Assembly (NCBI GenBank): GCA_900539735.1
Contig: UQDE01000006.1
Coordinates: 1 to 64,000 of the forward strand
Direction: 5' to 3'
DNA from: an uncultured Collinsella sp.
GTDB lineage: Bacteria; Actinomycetota; Coriobacteriia; Coriobacteriales; Coriobacteriaceae
DNA: 64,000 nucleotides
The position numbers and the translations under genes are program-made. The notes under the pieces were generated by a model, which made no database searches, was not told the origin of the DNA, and saw nothing but the letters and a program-made list of their open reading frames with translations. This document shows, piece by piece, positions 16,896 through 26,300 of the stretch (position 1 is the first letter of the stretch; every line of letters begins with the position of its first letter).

Positions 16896-17639
16896 CTATT
16901 GCATCGGGTCGGACAGGACCCGTTCGATCTCTGATGCGGGAAGTGCGCCTTGGCGCAGGATCTGGAGCCCGCCGCGCTGGAACGACACGATGGTCGAGGC
17001 GTCGCGACACGGGGTCTCACCGGCATCGACGGCAACATCGACCCCCTCCAGGATGCGACCCTCGACGGCGGCAAAGCTTGCCGGCGAGGGCGCGCCGTGC
17101 GTGTTGGCGCTCGTGCAGGCAAGGGGACTGCCGCAGGCGCGAATGAGCGCTTGGACCACGGGAGAGGCCGAAGCGCGAAGTGCCACCGTGTCGTCGGCGG
17201 CGCGCATAAAGGTCGGCACGCAGGGGGCCGCCTTGACCACGATAGTCAGGGCGCCCGGCCAGCATCGTCGGGCAAGCACGCGGGCCTCTTCCGGGATATC
17301 CACGCCATAGCGGTCGAGTGCTTCGACACCATCGACCAGCCAAGCGACGGTTTGCGTGAGTTCACGTTGCTTGAGAGTGAAGATACGGCGGTAGCCGGTA
17401 CCGAGCGCAGGGACCGCGGCGCCATTGACGGCAGCCTGCGGATCGCGCGGCCACGATGGGAATTCGCCTGTATCTTGGGGCACGGCGTCCGAGAAGGCGT
17501 TGACTGCCACGGCAACACCGTAGACCGTCTCGGTCGGGATCAGCGCCAGGCCGCCACAGCCGAGCACCTCGGCCGTACGCTCGACGGCGAGCTGATGCGG
17601 CTCGCGCGCTCCCTCGTATACCCGGTAGACCGTCTGCAT
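16896..17639 (-). CDS. Sua5/YciO/YrdC family L-threonylcarbamoyladenylate synthase
   Basis: Predicted to make threonylcarbamoyl-AMP from threonine, bicarbonate and ATP, the first step of the tRNA t6A37 modification. It is a 247-aa single YrdC domain without the C-terminal Sua5 extension, with the opening GLALIPTETVYGVAVAVNAF, the KQRE lysine motif, and SPLACTSANTHGAPSP for nucleotide binding. The segment after residue 50 (PSWPRDPQAAVNGAAVPALG) is longer than usual. It precedes glpK in the same transcript. Confidence 0.85.
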   Translation of the reverse strand: MQTVYRVYEGAREPHQLAVERTAEVLGCGGLALIPTETVYGVAVAVNAFSDAVPQDTGEFPSWPRDPQAAVNGAAVPALGTGYRRIFTLKQRELTQTVAWLVDGVEALDRYGVDIPEEARVLARRCWPGALTIVVKAAPCVPTFMRAADDTVALRASASPVVQALIRACGSPLACTSANTHGAPSPASFAAVEGRILEGVDVAVDAGETPCRDASTIVSFQRGGLQILRQGALPASEIERVLSDPMQ

Positions 17640-17787
17640 GTGTATGCCAGCCCCTTACGCTCTGGTGCAAGTTTGTTTACTGTGGGGCATTCTCGCACGA
17701 AACGTTCAACCTATTTGCCCAGAGCGCATGTTGGTTTGGTGAGCGGCTCTAGTAGTCGGTGAAAGTGAGGGGGTTAATTGAAGATTT

Positions 17788-18090
17788 TTAGCGCGCAAGC
17801 GTAACGGTACGATCGGGAAACTCGATGCTTGCAACCAGTTTTCCGCCGAGGCTCTCTGCGTACCTGCTCAGCGTGTCGAGCCTCATCGAACCCAACTCCC
17901 CACGCTCGAGCTCGGATACACGTTTTTGAGAAACGCCCATCGACTGGGCGACCGACGCCTGTGTTAGATCTTTTAACCTGCGAATCTGAGCAAGCTTATA
18001 GGCTTCGATACGATCGCGAGTCCTCTCCTGCTCGGCGGTAATGGAGTCGCGTGTTATCCCGCGAGATTCCATATACTCATGCAGTTCCAT
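17788..18090 (-). CDS. XRE-family antitoxin of a HigBA-like module
   Basis: A 100-aa protein with one helix-turn-helix of the XRE type at about 43-65 (TQASVAQSMGVSQKRVSELE), preceded by a helical N-terminal arm. It follows the toxin gene and overlaps it by 14 bases, the order toxin-then-antitoxin used by HigBA modules. It is expected to neutralise the toxin and to repress the shared promoter. No other gene follows before the tRNA-modification gene start at 17639. Confidence 0.8.
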   Translation of the reverse strand: MELHEYMESRGITRDSITAEQERTRDRIEAYKLAQIRRLKDLTQASVAQSMGVSQKRVSELERGELGSMRLDTLSRYAESLGGKLVASIEFPDRTVTLAR

Positions 18091-18472
18091 CTCGATCGAG
18101 CCTCCTTACGTGGCGACGGTATATTTGCTCGGCCCTTGGAATGTTGATCGCATACCAACCGTTCCATTTTGCCCTTGACGATCCCGCTCGCGACTTATCA
18201 CCCGCCAATAGCAATACCGCCTGGCGCTTGGGGTCAAAGGCGAAGAGGATGCGAATCACCTGCCCACCACACGACGTCACTCTCAGCTCCTTTAAATGAT
18301 GAAGCTTCGAGCCCTTTACGCGGTCAACCAGCGGACGACCAAGGCTGGGACCTTCCTTCTCGAGCACCAAAAGGTCTGCATAAATCTGCTTCAGCGTAGC
18401 TTCATCCTGCTCATCAAGCCAAGGTTCAATGTAATCAAGCACGATACGGTAAGGATGCAGCTGATTTGACAT
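18077..18472 (-). CDS. HigB/RelE-like (phage Gp49-type) toxin
   Basis: A 131-aa basic protein similar in layout to the Gp49/HigB family of ribosome-dependent mRNA interferases. The core LHHLKELRVTSCGGQVIRIL-FAFDPKRQAVLLLAGDKS resembles the family pattern L-x-E-L-R...R-x-x-x-x-F. The N-terminal region (DEQDEATLKQIYADLLVLEK) is helical. SD GAAGGAG precedes the ATG. The toxic activity is family knowledge and has not been shown for this protein. Confidence 0.78.
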   Translation of the reverse strand: MSNQLHPYRIVLDYIEPWLDEQDEATLKQIYADLLVLEKEGPSLGRPLVDRVKGSKLHHLKELRVTSCGGQVIRILFAFDPKRQAVLLLAGDKSRAGSSRAKWNGWYAINIPRAEQIYRRHVRRLDRDGTA

Positions 18473-18482
18473 ACCTTTCTCC

Positions 18483-18514
18483 TTCTATAGTAGAAGTTTT
18501 ACGGTATATTGCAA
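18483..18514 (-). promoter_or_regulatory. Promoter and palindromic operator of the toxin-antitoxin pair
   Basis: On the minus strand TTGCAA (18509-18514), 16 bases, then TACTAT (18487-18492). The palindrome TTCTACTATAGAA (18483-18495) covers the -10 box exactly, as expected for autorepression by the antitoxin. Confidence 0.6.
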
Positions 18515-18547
18515 GGACAAACTTGCGCAAATGTCTATTTATTCAGC

Positions 18548-19822
18548 TTAAATACGCTGTTTGGGCTCGGTGACGATGGCTCGAACGATGCGGGGACGAT
18601 CGGTGAGGTCGTGGACGATACGCACGTCCGAAAGGCCTGCTTGACGACAGAGCTCGGCCGCGGCGTCGAGCGCGCCCTCGTAGAGCTCGCAGGCAAACAG
18701 GCCGCCGGCACGCAGCATGTAGGGCGCCGCGTTGAGCAGGCGGCGGAAGATATCGAGACCGTCGGCACCGCCCTCGAGCGCCAGATCGGGCTCAAAGTCC
18801 TTGACCTCATGCGGCAGCGAGCGCATGACATCGGTGGGGATGTAGGGCGGGTTGGAGACGAGTACGTCAAAGGTGCCCCACTCTTCGCGGGGAATGGAGC
18901 TCACCAGGTTTGTGAGGCTGAAGGCGACCTCGTCGGACGTGAGGCCAAGCGCATCGCGGTTTTTGGTAGCAAGGTCGATGGCGCGCGGCTCGATATCGGT
19001 AGCAGTGCAGGTAACGTGCCCGCGGCGCTCCCAGGCAAGGGAGAGCGAAATGCAGCCCGTGCCGCAGCCGACCTCGAGAACGCGGGCAGTGCGGGGCTCG
19101 GCTGGGGCAGATACGTTGGCCTCGGCGGCATCTTGCGCGGGAGTCGCCTGTTGGTCGTTGTCCTCAATGGCGATGCCGTATTCGTCGAGCTCGGGCTCGG
19201 GGGTTTCCATGGCCTCTGCTTCTGCCGCTTCGGCTTCTGCTGCCTGCGCGGCGGCTTCCTCGGCCTCGCGGTCGGCCAGTTCCTCGGCATAGGCGCGGCT
19301 ACCGAGCACGTCGCTACCCAGCGCAGCCTCATCGGCGGCCGTCAGGTTGGCGGCACGGCGCTCGGCGGCCGCGCGTTCGTCAGCCAGCGCCGCCTCGGCT
19401 TTGCGGGCCTGCTCGACCTCATCGTTCCAAGGCAGCTCCACGCGCTGGCGGGCAGCGGCCTCGGGGCTCAGCACCTCGGCATCCAGATAGTTCAGAACTT
19501 CTTCGACGAGCATCTCGGTCTCGGGGCGCGGGATGAGCACACCGGGGGCGCACGCGACGTCGATCATGCGAAACTGCGTGCTACCGGTGATGTACTGCAG
19601 CGGCTCGCCCTTCGCGCGACGGACGACCGCCGCGTGCATGGTCTCGAGCTGCGCTGCGTCGAGCGTCTCGTCCATGCGCATATATAAGTCGATACGCGCC
19701 AGACCCGTAGCTGCGCACAGCAGCCACTCGGCAGAAAGACGGGGGTGCTCCTCGCCGCGCTCGGCCAGGTACTCCTTGGTCCACTCGAGACAACGCTTGA
19801 TGGTCCAAATCTCGTTTGCCAT
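18548..19822 (-). CDS. prmC: Release factor glutamine methyltransferase with large acidic insertion
   Basis: Methylates the GGQ glutamine of release factors, so its position downstream of prfA fits. It is 424 aa from the ATG at 19822 (GAGGGGAGGG upstream), against about 280 in the family. The N-terminal helical domain (LSAEWLLCAATGL, GEPLQYITGSTQF) and RPETE are normal. Then come about 130 inserted residues (roughly 116-244) rich in Ala and Glu. The SAM motif VLEVGCGTG and the catalytic NPPY (SNPPYIPTDVM) follow intact. The insertion sits between the substrate-binding and Rossmann parts. It is in frame and uncharged by stop codons, so this is an expansion, not damage. Confidence 0.9.
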   Translation of the reverse strand: MANEIWTIKRCLEWTKEYLAERGEEHPRLSAEWLLCAATGLARIDLYMRMDETLDAAQLETMHAAVVRRAKGEPLQYITGSTQFRMIDVACAPGVLIPRPETEMLVEEVLNYLDAEVLSPEAAARQRVELPWNDEVEQARKAEAALADERAAAERRAANLTAADEAALGSDVLGSRAYAEELADREAEEAAAQAAEAEAAEAEAMETPEPELDEYGIAIEDNDQQATPAQDAAEANVSAPAEPRTARVLEVGCGTGCISLSLAWERRGHVTCTATDIEPRAIDLATKNRDALGLTSDEVAFSLTNLVSSIPREEWGTFDVLVSNPPYIPTDVMRSLPHEVKDFEPDLALEGGADGLDIFRRLLNAAPYMLRAGGLFACELYEGALDAAAELCRQAGLSDVRIVHDLTDRPRIVRAIVTEPKQRI

Positions 19823-20212
19823 GGGGCCCTCCCCTCTTAAGCGCCGGACGGCGCGCGAATGTCGGAGCAGATTGTACGCGAGGCCAGCGCTTGGCAAGGG
19901 ACGATTGAAGGCAATTATCGAGAATCAGCCCAGAATTTTGCTTGGAACCCATCTGAAGTGCCCATTCGTCGACGTCTAAATCTGCATCCGTCAAGCTTTT
20001 GGCAAGGTTGACCCAAAACTGACCAATATCTAACCAAGAACTTGCCACATCGCTTGACGCGCGACGCATCAAAAATCGCCCCGCGACTTCTTGAACGATT
20101 TTTTGAGCATTATTTTCAATAGCAGATAAATGCCGCTAATTTCTTTGAGCAGGTAGCCGGCTTCATGGCCATCAAAGCCGATTGAATAACATCTCAAAGC
20201 AATGTGCCCAAC
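19823..20212. other. Lower-GC interval between prfA and prmC with a possible gene remnant
   Basis: No complete gene is visible. On the minus strand an open stretch at about 19905-20130 translates into plausible protein (for example SSWLDIGQFWVNLAKSLTDA and DVDEWALQMGSKQNSG), preceded by a stop codon and without a convincing start. It looks more like coding DNA than its surroundings and may be a fragment of a lost gene. I do not recognise the family. Confidence 0.3.
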
Positions 20213-20242
20213 CTAGTCATTTAAGAACGTCCCCAATGACTA
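20213..20242. repeat. Half copy of the GGGGACGTTCTT palindrome family
   Basis: Contains the right half only: CTAGTC, then AAGAACGTCCCC at 20223-20234, then TGACTA. Full copies are at 34905-34960 and 41931-41986. It lies directly before structured element copy B. Confidence 0.65.
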
Positions 20243-20291
20243 CCTCTAAGGCGCCGCAGGTTGAGCATACCGCATCCGGAGCAAGGCAGCG

Positions 20292-20451
20292 CCGCAGGTA
20301 GAGGACGGACAGCGAGCGGGTCGCATTTGAGACAAGGTGACGTGAATCGAAAGGGCGCTGACCTTCTGGTCGCGCCCTTGAAGTTGAACGTCAGATTGTC
20401 CAAATGCGGCCCGCGCAGCGTCGGCTGGTCCGCCGTTCGGTAGAACGGCGG
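20292..20451. repeat. Structured intergenic element, copy B (full length)
   Basis: Same architecture as copy A but with different stem sequences. Helix A: CGCATTTG 20322-20329 with CAAATGCG 20401-20408. Helix C: AAGGGCGC 20351-20358 with GCGCCCTT 20372-20379, a bulged T, then GACC-TTCT-GGTC. Helix D: CCGCCGTTC 20430-20438 with GAACGGCGG 20443-20451 around GGTA. The joining segments CGCAGGT, AAGGTGACGTGAA and GCAGCGTCGGC match the other copies. Helix D ends four bases before the prfA stop codon. Confidence 0.75.
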
Positions 20452-20454
20452 AAC

Positions 20455-21522
20455 CTACACAGCCTGTGCCAGCTTCTCGGCTCGCTCGGCGGCGGCGAGC
20501 GCCTCGATGACGGTGCCGAGCTGATCGCCCAGAAGGACGCCGTTGTAGGTGGAGTTGAAACCGATGCGGTGATCGGTCACGCGGTCCTGGGGCTGGTTAT
20601 AGGTACGGATCTTCTCGGAACGGTTGCCGTGGCCGATCTGGCTCTGACGCTCGGCACCAAGCTCGGCCTGCTGCTTCTCAAGCTCCATCTCGTACAGACG
20701 GGCGCGCAGCATCTGCATGCAGACCTCGCGGTTCTGGATCTGGGAACGCTGCTCCTGCGACTGCACCACGGTGTTGGTGGGCAGGTGGGTGATACGCACG
20801 GCGGAGTAGGTGGTGTTAACGCACTGACCGCCAGGGCCCGAGGCGCAGTAGGTGTCGATGCGCAGGTCGGACTGGTTGATCTGGACGTCGATCTCCTCGG
20901 CCTCGGGAAGCACGGCGACGGTTGCCGTGGAGGTCTGGATGCGACCCTGGGACTCGGTCTTGGGAACGCGCTGGACGCGGTGCACGCCGGACTCGAACTT
21001 CATGACGGAGTAGACGCGGTCGCCCTCGACCTTGAACTCGATGGACTTAAAGCCGCCGGCCTCGCTGGGGCTGGAGTCGAGCACGGTGGTCTTCCAGCCG
21101 CGCGACTCGCAGAAGCGCTGGTACATCTTGTACAGATCGCCGGCAAAGATGGCTGCCTCGTCGCCACCGGCGGCGGAGCGGATCTCGACGATGGTGTTCT
21201 TGTCGTCATTGGGGTCGCTCGGAATGAGCATGTACTTGATGTCTTCCTCGAGCTGGGGAAGCTTTGCCTCGTTCTCGGAGATGTCCATCTGGAGCATCTC
21301 CTTCTCATCGGCATCGGTGGTATCGTGCAGCATTTCCTTGGCAGCCTCGATGTCATCGAGCGCGCCGATGTACTCGCGCGAGGCGGCAATGAGGTCGGAC
21401 TGGTGCGCGTACTCCTTGTTGAGACGCGTAAACTCCTTGATATCGGAGGCGACGGCCGGGTCGGAAAGCTTCTTCTCGAGCTCCTCGTAGGCCTTGATAA
21501 TCTTTTCGAGCTTGTCGCGCAT
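20455..21522 (-). CDS. prfA: Peptide chain release factor 1
   Basis: Terminates translation at UAA and UAG. It is 355 aa with the peptidyl-hydrolysis motif in ASGPGGQCVNTTYSAVRI and the anticodon-like P-x-T tripeptide as PKT in HRVQRVPKTESQGRIQTSTA (RF2 would have SPF). The N-terminal helical domain is normal. The GGQ glutamine would be the substrate of PrmC encoded downstream. About 630 bases of non-coding DNA now separate the two genes, which are usually adjacent. Confidence 0.96.
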   Translation of the reverse strand: MRDKLEKIIKAYEELEKKLSDPAVASDIKEFTRLNKEYAHQSDLIAASREYIGALDDIEAAKEMLHDTTDADEKEMLQMDISENEAKLPQLEEDIKYMLIPSDPNDDKNTIVEIRSAAGGDEAAIFAGDLYKMYQRFCESRGWKTTVLDSSPSEAGGFKSIEFKVEGDRVYSVMKFESGVHRVQRVPKTESQGRIQTSTATVAVLPEAEEIDVQINQSDLRIDTYCASGPGGQCVNTTYSAVRITHLPTNTVVQSQEQRSQIQNREVCMQMLRARLYEMELEKQQAELGAERQSQIGHGNRSEKIRTYNQPQDRVTDHRIGFNSTYNGVLLGDQLGTVIEALAAAERAEKLAQAV

Positions 21523-21753
21523 GGCGGGACTCCTTTATATGCGTGAAGGTGAAAATCGGCAGAATTGATGGGGCGCACGGCGCCGCTGCGGGGGTAAGCC
21601 CGGCTAGAACATGTCGATCTTCAGATACATGCGCATCCCTTCGCGTATGGGGTACATAGTTGCGGTCGTACCCAAACATGATAGCGTGCCCAGGCATACC
21701 TGCATATAACCCGCACGGAATGTGACACAGGGCCAGTCCGCCAACGTAAGGCT

Positions 21754-23067
21754 CTACTTTAAGAACATGGCCATATATAACGGAAGCGTCACCTTTTTGC
21801 CGTCTCGGCCGACGTTGCCGTCTATCAGCTTGTACCCAAGGTTCACGTCCTGCCGCTCGAGCATGTCGTTGAGCGATACCGTAGATCCGCGCGAGGCCTT
21901 CACCTCAATGGGCACAACGCTCGCGTCGGGCGAGTCGACGAGAAACTCTATTTCCCTATCGCCCTTCTGCGACCGCCAATAGCGCAGAGCCACACCCCGC
22001 GCCGAAAGCATGCAGGCGACCAGGTTCTCGTAGAGGCCGCCTTTCATGGGACCCGCGAGCTTGTTGTTCACCACCGCTTCCAGCATTTCGAAGCCGTACA
22101 TGGCCATGAGCACGCCCGTATCGGCGGCATAGAGGCGAAACTTCGTCCCATCTTCATAGGCGGCAAGAGGGAATTGGGCGGCGCTCACCGACTGGCACCG
22201 TCGCACCATACCTGCTCCCACGAGCCAATCCACGGACGAGCCAAATTTGCGCGCCGTTCCCCTGTTCTCGACCACGGAATACTGGAACTTCGTATTCTCC
22301 TTTGCGAGCTGGCGCGGCAACGATTCAAAGCACGCCCGCGCACGCCCGCGCTCGGGGGCTTGCGCGTATCGAGCCACGTCGTCGAGATACGAGGCGAGCA
22401 GCCTGCTTTGCTCGTCGAAAGCAACGGCGAAGTTGTCCGTCCGCGCAAAGGCGTCCACCACCGCAGGCATACCGCCGACCGCGAGGTACTCGCGCAGCAT
22501 CTGCATCATCTTCTGATTCACCGCAACGGGCACGGGCATCAACGACTCATAGTATTCCCGCAAATTGGCGATATCGTCCTCCCCATACCCGCGCGCCCAA
22601 AGGTACTCCTCAAAATCGAGGGGGCCCATTTCGACCTCTCGCTCGTACCCAACGGGAATGGAGGCGAGCGCAGCCTCCTCTTTGAACCGAATGCCCAAGA
22701 GCGAGCCCGACGCAACGACATCGCACCTGCCGTCGAGAGCGAGATACTTGAGCGCAGCGCGAGCACGTGGGCACTCCTGAATCTCGTCGAGGAAAAGAAG
22801 CGTTCGCCCTGGAACAAAGCGCACGCCGGACACGACGAGCGATATCTGCCGATAGATCGAGTCGGCATCGATTGGGCCATCGAACACCCGCTTAAGGTCC
22901 GGTGACCCAATGAAGTCTATGAAGATGAAGCTTTCGTAGTCCTGTCGCCCGAACTCGGCGACGATATACGACTTGCCAACCTGTCGCGCACCCTTGATAA
23001 GAAGGCATTCGGCGCCCTTTTCCGCCCGCCACGAACGGAGGGCATCGAGCATCTTTCGCCTCAGCAT
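21754..23067 (-). CDS. AAA ATPase with C-terminal DUF4143 (PD-(D/E)XK-like) domain, locus 1
   Basis: A 437-aa protein of the abundant but functionally unassigned AAA_14/DUF4143 class. The N-terminal ATPase has Walker A GARQVGKS (26-33) and Walker B LLFLDEIQE, with the sensor-like VVASGSLLGI. The C-terminal DUF4143 part ends with a nuclease-like pattern, GDREIEFLVD then VVPIEVKAS (E/D...ExK). I chose the ATG at 23067 because the protein then aligns from MLRRK with locus 2 (39108-40469). The upstream GTG/ATG at 23076-23079 are alternatives. An array of four direct repeats lies 27 bases before the start. Function and target are unknown. Confidence 0.85.
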   Translation of the reverse strand: MLRRKMLDALRSWRAEKGAECLLIKGARQVGKSYIVAEFGRQDYESFIFIDFIGSPDLKRVFDGPIDADSIYRQISLVVSGVRFVPGRTLLFLDEIQECPRARAALKYLALDGRCDVVASGSLLGIRFKEEAALASIPVGYEREVEMGPLDFEEYLWARGYGEDDIANLREYYESLMPVPVAVNQKMMQMLREYLAVGGMPAVVDAFARTDNFAVAFDEQSRLLASYLDDVARYAQAPERGRARACFESLPRQLAKENTKFQYSVVENRGTARKFGSSVDWLVGAGMVRRCQSVSAAQFPLAAYEDGTKFRLYAADTGVLMAMYGFEMLEAVVNNKLAGPMKGGLYENLVACMLSARGVALRYWRSQKGDREIEFLVDSPDASVVPIEVKASRGSTVSLNDMLERQDVNLGYKLIDGNVGRDGKKVTLPLYMAMFLK

Positions 23068-23094
23068 ACTACGCACCATCCTTCACCTGCGGTT

Positions 23095-23222
23095 TGCAGC
23101 TTTTCAGGATGGATTTTACCAACTTTTGCAGCTTTTCCGGGTGTATTTGGCCTAGATTTGCAGCTTTTCCGGGTCCAGACGGCTGCTTCGTGCAGCTTTT
23201 CCGGGCTTCTAGAGGGCGCGGC
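23095..23222. repeat. Four direct repeats at exactly 32-bp spacing upstream of AAA locus 1
   Basis: TGCAGCTTTTCCGGG (first copy TGCAGCTTTTCAGGA) begins at 23095, 23127, 23159 and 23191. The first 15 bases of each unit are conserved and the remaining 17 vary. The period of 32 is not a multiple of three, so it is not a coding repeat. Three helical turns would put all copies on one face of the DNA. The nearest copy is 27 bases from the ATPase start codon. Confidence 0.85.
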
Positions 23223-23284
23223 GCGCTTAGGAGCTGCAGAATCATAATCGCGTGCAAACGGCGGGCTAACATAGCCTTTCACCG

Positions 23285-23322
23285 AAAAGGGCGGGCGGCC
23301 GCGCCCTGCGACCACCCGCCCT
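23285..23322 (-). terminator. Terminator of the adhesin gene
   Basis: On the minus strand AGGGCGGG (complement of 23315-23322) pairs with CCCGCCCT (complement of 23288-23295), followed by TTTT. Confidence 0.65.
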
Positions 23323-23350
23323 CAATCAAAGCCCTTCTCGGCCGCCGCAG

Positions 23351-26300
23351 CTACCGGTTCCGGCGCCGCAGGATTACGCCTGCGGCGATCAGCACCACCG
23401 CGCCGCCCGCGATGCCACCCAGGGCCATCGGCGACAAGCTGGTATCGCCCATATTCGGCAGACCCGGCTTCTCCTCCTTCGGCACCGGCGGCTTGCTCGG
23501 AGGATTCGTCGGCGGGTTGACTGGCGGGGTGGTCGGCGGCGTGTACGTGTTCTTGAACACCGGCGCCACGTCGCCGTCATAGGTTACCGTCGCCACCAGA
23601 TGGCCCGCACCGTCGTCCGTCACCGTCACCGTTACCCGGTGCTCGGCCGCGTCGTACGTCACGTTCTTCTGACCGTCGTCCACCTCGGAGATGCTGTAGG
23701 CGTACGTCCCGGGCTTGTCGTACGAGATCGCCTCGAAGCCCACCGTGCCGTCCGCCACGTTCTTGGCGGTCTGCAGCACCTTGCCGTCGGCATCCTTCAG
23801 CTGGAAGGAGAACTGCCCTTCCTTAAGGTCTTCGCCGCTCAGCACCTTGGAGGCCCCCAGCTTCACCTCAGTCGCGGCCGGCGCGTAGCTGTTGCTGAAT
23901 GCCACCGCATCCGCAGCCTTGCCGCCCTTGCTGTAGGCAACCTGCGCCTCCAGCGCGTGCGTCTCCGCATTCTCCGTCACCGTCACCGTCGCGGTAAAGA
24001 CCGTCGTGTCGTAGGTGACGCCGTTCGCCGTCGCCCCTGCCCGCTCGGACACGGTGTAGACGTACGTCCCCACCTTGTCCAGCTGCAGCGGCGCGAAGCC
24101 AAACGTGCCGTCGGCGCCGTTCTGCACCGTCTGCACCACGTTACCGTCGGCGTCCTTCAGGTCGAAGGAGAACTCACCCTCGGCCAAGTCGCGGCCGGTC
24201 AGAGCCTTCGTTCCGGTAATCGTCGCCGTCGTTGCCGTCGGCGTGTAGATGTTGGTGAAGGTCAGATCCGCAGCCGTCTTGTTCGCCGTCGCGGTCAGCT
24301 GGCCGCTGCCGTCGTCGGTCACGCTCACCGTCACATCCAACACCGCATCGCTGTAAGTGATGGTGCCATCTTGGCCCGCAACCTCCTTCACCTGGTACGC
24401 ATGCGAACCAGTCGCAGTGTACGAGATGGCCTTGAAGGTAAACGCCTTACCCACGTTCTTGGTCCGGTCGATCTCCTGCCCGGTGGCCGCGTCAATCAGC
24501 GCGAACGTGAACTCGCCATCGGCGGGCGTCCGCGTGGTGGACGGGTCGGCATTCTCAAGCACCTTGGTGCCAGAGATCTGGTAGGAGGTCTGGCCCGGCT
24601 GGTAGCTGTTCGTAAACGTCATGGTGTTGGGGGTGACGCCGTTCTCGGTACCCTCGCTCGGCATCACCGTGGAGCTCTCCACCACCAGCTTGCCGTCGTT
24701 GTTGTCCTTCACCACGTAGGTCAGGGTGTACGTCTTGCCGGTGTAGGTCACGCCCGGCACGCCCGGCGCGTCGTCCGTCGGCTGCACCTCGCGGACCGTG
24801 TAGATAAAGGTGCCCGCATGGTCGAAGGTCAGCTCGTCGAAGGCAACCTTGCCGTCGGCGTCGTTCTTCTGGGTCTGAAGCACCTTGCCGTCGGGCCCCA
24901 CCAGCTCGAACGCGAAGTCTCCCGCCTTCATCTGGTAGCTGCCGCCGTGCACGTCAACGCTCTTGGTGAGGGCGATCGCGCCGGAGACCGTCGCCTGTGC
25001 CTTGTAGGCGTTGGTGAAGGTGGGCTTCGTGGCGTCCTTGCCGTCGTAGGCAACGCTCGCCCGCAGCGCGCCGGCGTTGTCCACGACCTTCACCACGGCA
25101 TGGTGCACCGTATCGTCGTAGGTCACGTAGGCCAGGTCGCCCTTCCGCTCCACGATGGTGTACTCGTGAGTACCCGGCTTCGCGTAGGAGAAGGCGTCGA
25201 AGCTGACGCTTCCGTCCTCGCCGTTCTCAGCGGTCTGGATGGGCTGCTTGCCCTTCAGCTGCTCAGCCGTCAGGTTGCCCTCGTACACATCGAAGGTGAA
25301 CTCGCCGCCCTTGAGTACGATCGGCGTGTTGTCGTCCTTCTTCACGTACCTCTTCTGCGCACCGAGAGCCAGACCGGTCGCGGCCGGCTGGTAGTTGTTG
25401 GTGAAGGTCTCCGGGCCTGATGTGCTCGTAACGATCGCCTTCGCGTTCAGCGTGCCCGTCCCGTCGTCCTTAACCGTTACTTTGTAGGTGAGCGCATGGG
25501 TATCGTAGACCATGCCCGGCTCCGTGCCCGACTGTTCCACGATGGTGTAGGTGAAGTCCTTGCTCGCGGCGCCGTCCAAGTCGGAGAGCTGGAACTCGCG
25601 CGTGAAGCTGACCTTGCCGTTTGCATCGTTCTTCGCGGTGTCGAGCACGTTGCCGGCAGCGTCCTTCAGGTCGAAGGTGAACTCGCCGTCCGCGGGCTTC
25701 GTCGTGTGGTCGAAGCCGTCCGCAACCTTGATGGTCTTGGTCGCCGTCAGGGTTACGGAACCCTTTGCGTCGTAGGTGTTGTTGAAGGTGGGAGCCGTAG
25801 CGGCACCGTCATAGGTGACGGTCACCTTCGTCTTGTTGTTGTCGCCCTGGTTCTGCTCTACCTTGACGTGGACCTTGACTTCCTTGGCGTCGTAGGCCAC
25901 GCCGTCGACGGTCTGGCAGGCTTTCTCCTCCTTGAGCGTGTAGTCGTACTCGCCCAGGTTCAGGTTCTTGACGGCCAGCTCGACCTTGCCGCCCCGGTCG
26001 TTGGTGCCCTTGGCGACCTCGTTGCCGGCCTGGTCGTACAGGCCGAAGGTGAACGCGTCGGCCGTCAGGTCCTTGCCCGTGAGGATCTTCGTCGCCTCGA
26101 CGGTAACGTCCGTCGTCGGCTTCGAGTTGGTGAAGGTCGGAGCGTCGGCCTTGCCGTCGTAGGTGGCGGTCGCGCTCAGCGTGCCGTTCTTGTTATCGGT
26201 GACGCTAACGTGCACTTTCACCGTCTTGCCGTCGTAAACGATAGTCGGGTCGGTGCCTTCGACCTCCTTGATGGCGTAGTCGTGCTCACCAGCCTCGGTG

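Noticed and set aside
23095..23222. CRISPR array
   Set aside because: The period is right for a short array, but only 15 bases are conserved against 17 variable ones. There are no cas genes and the repeats end at a start codon.
23600..25420. 606-aa plus-strand open frame inside the adhesin gene (and similar ones at 25496 and 26420)
   Set aside because: Antisense to repeated FctA domains; the repeats recur in the shadow translation. The minus-strand protein has a signal peptide, domain series and sorting signal.
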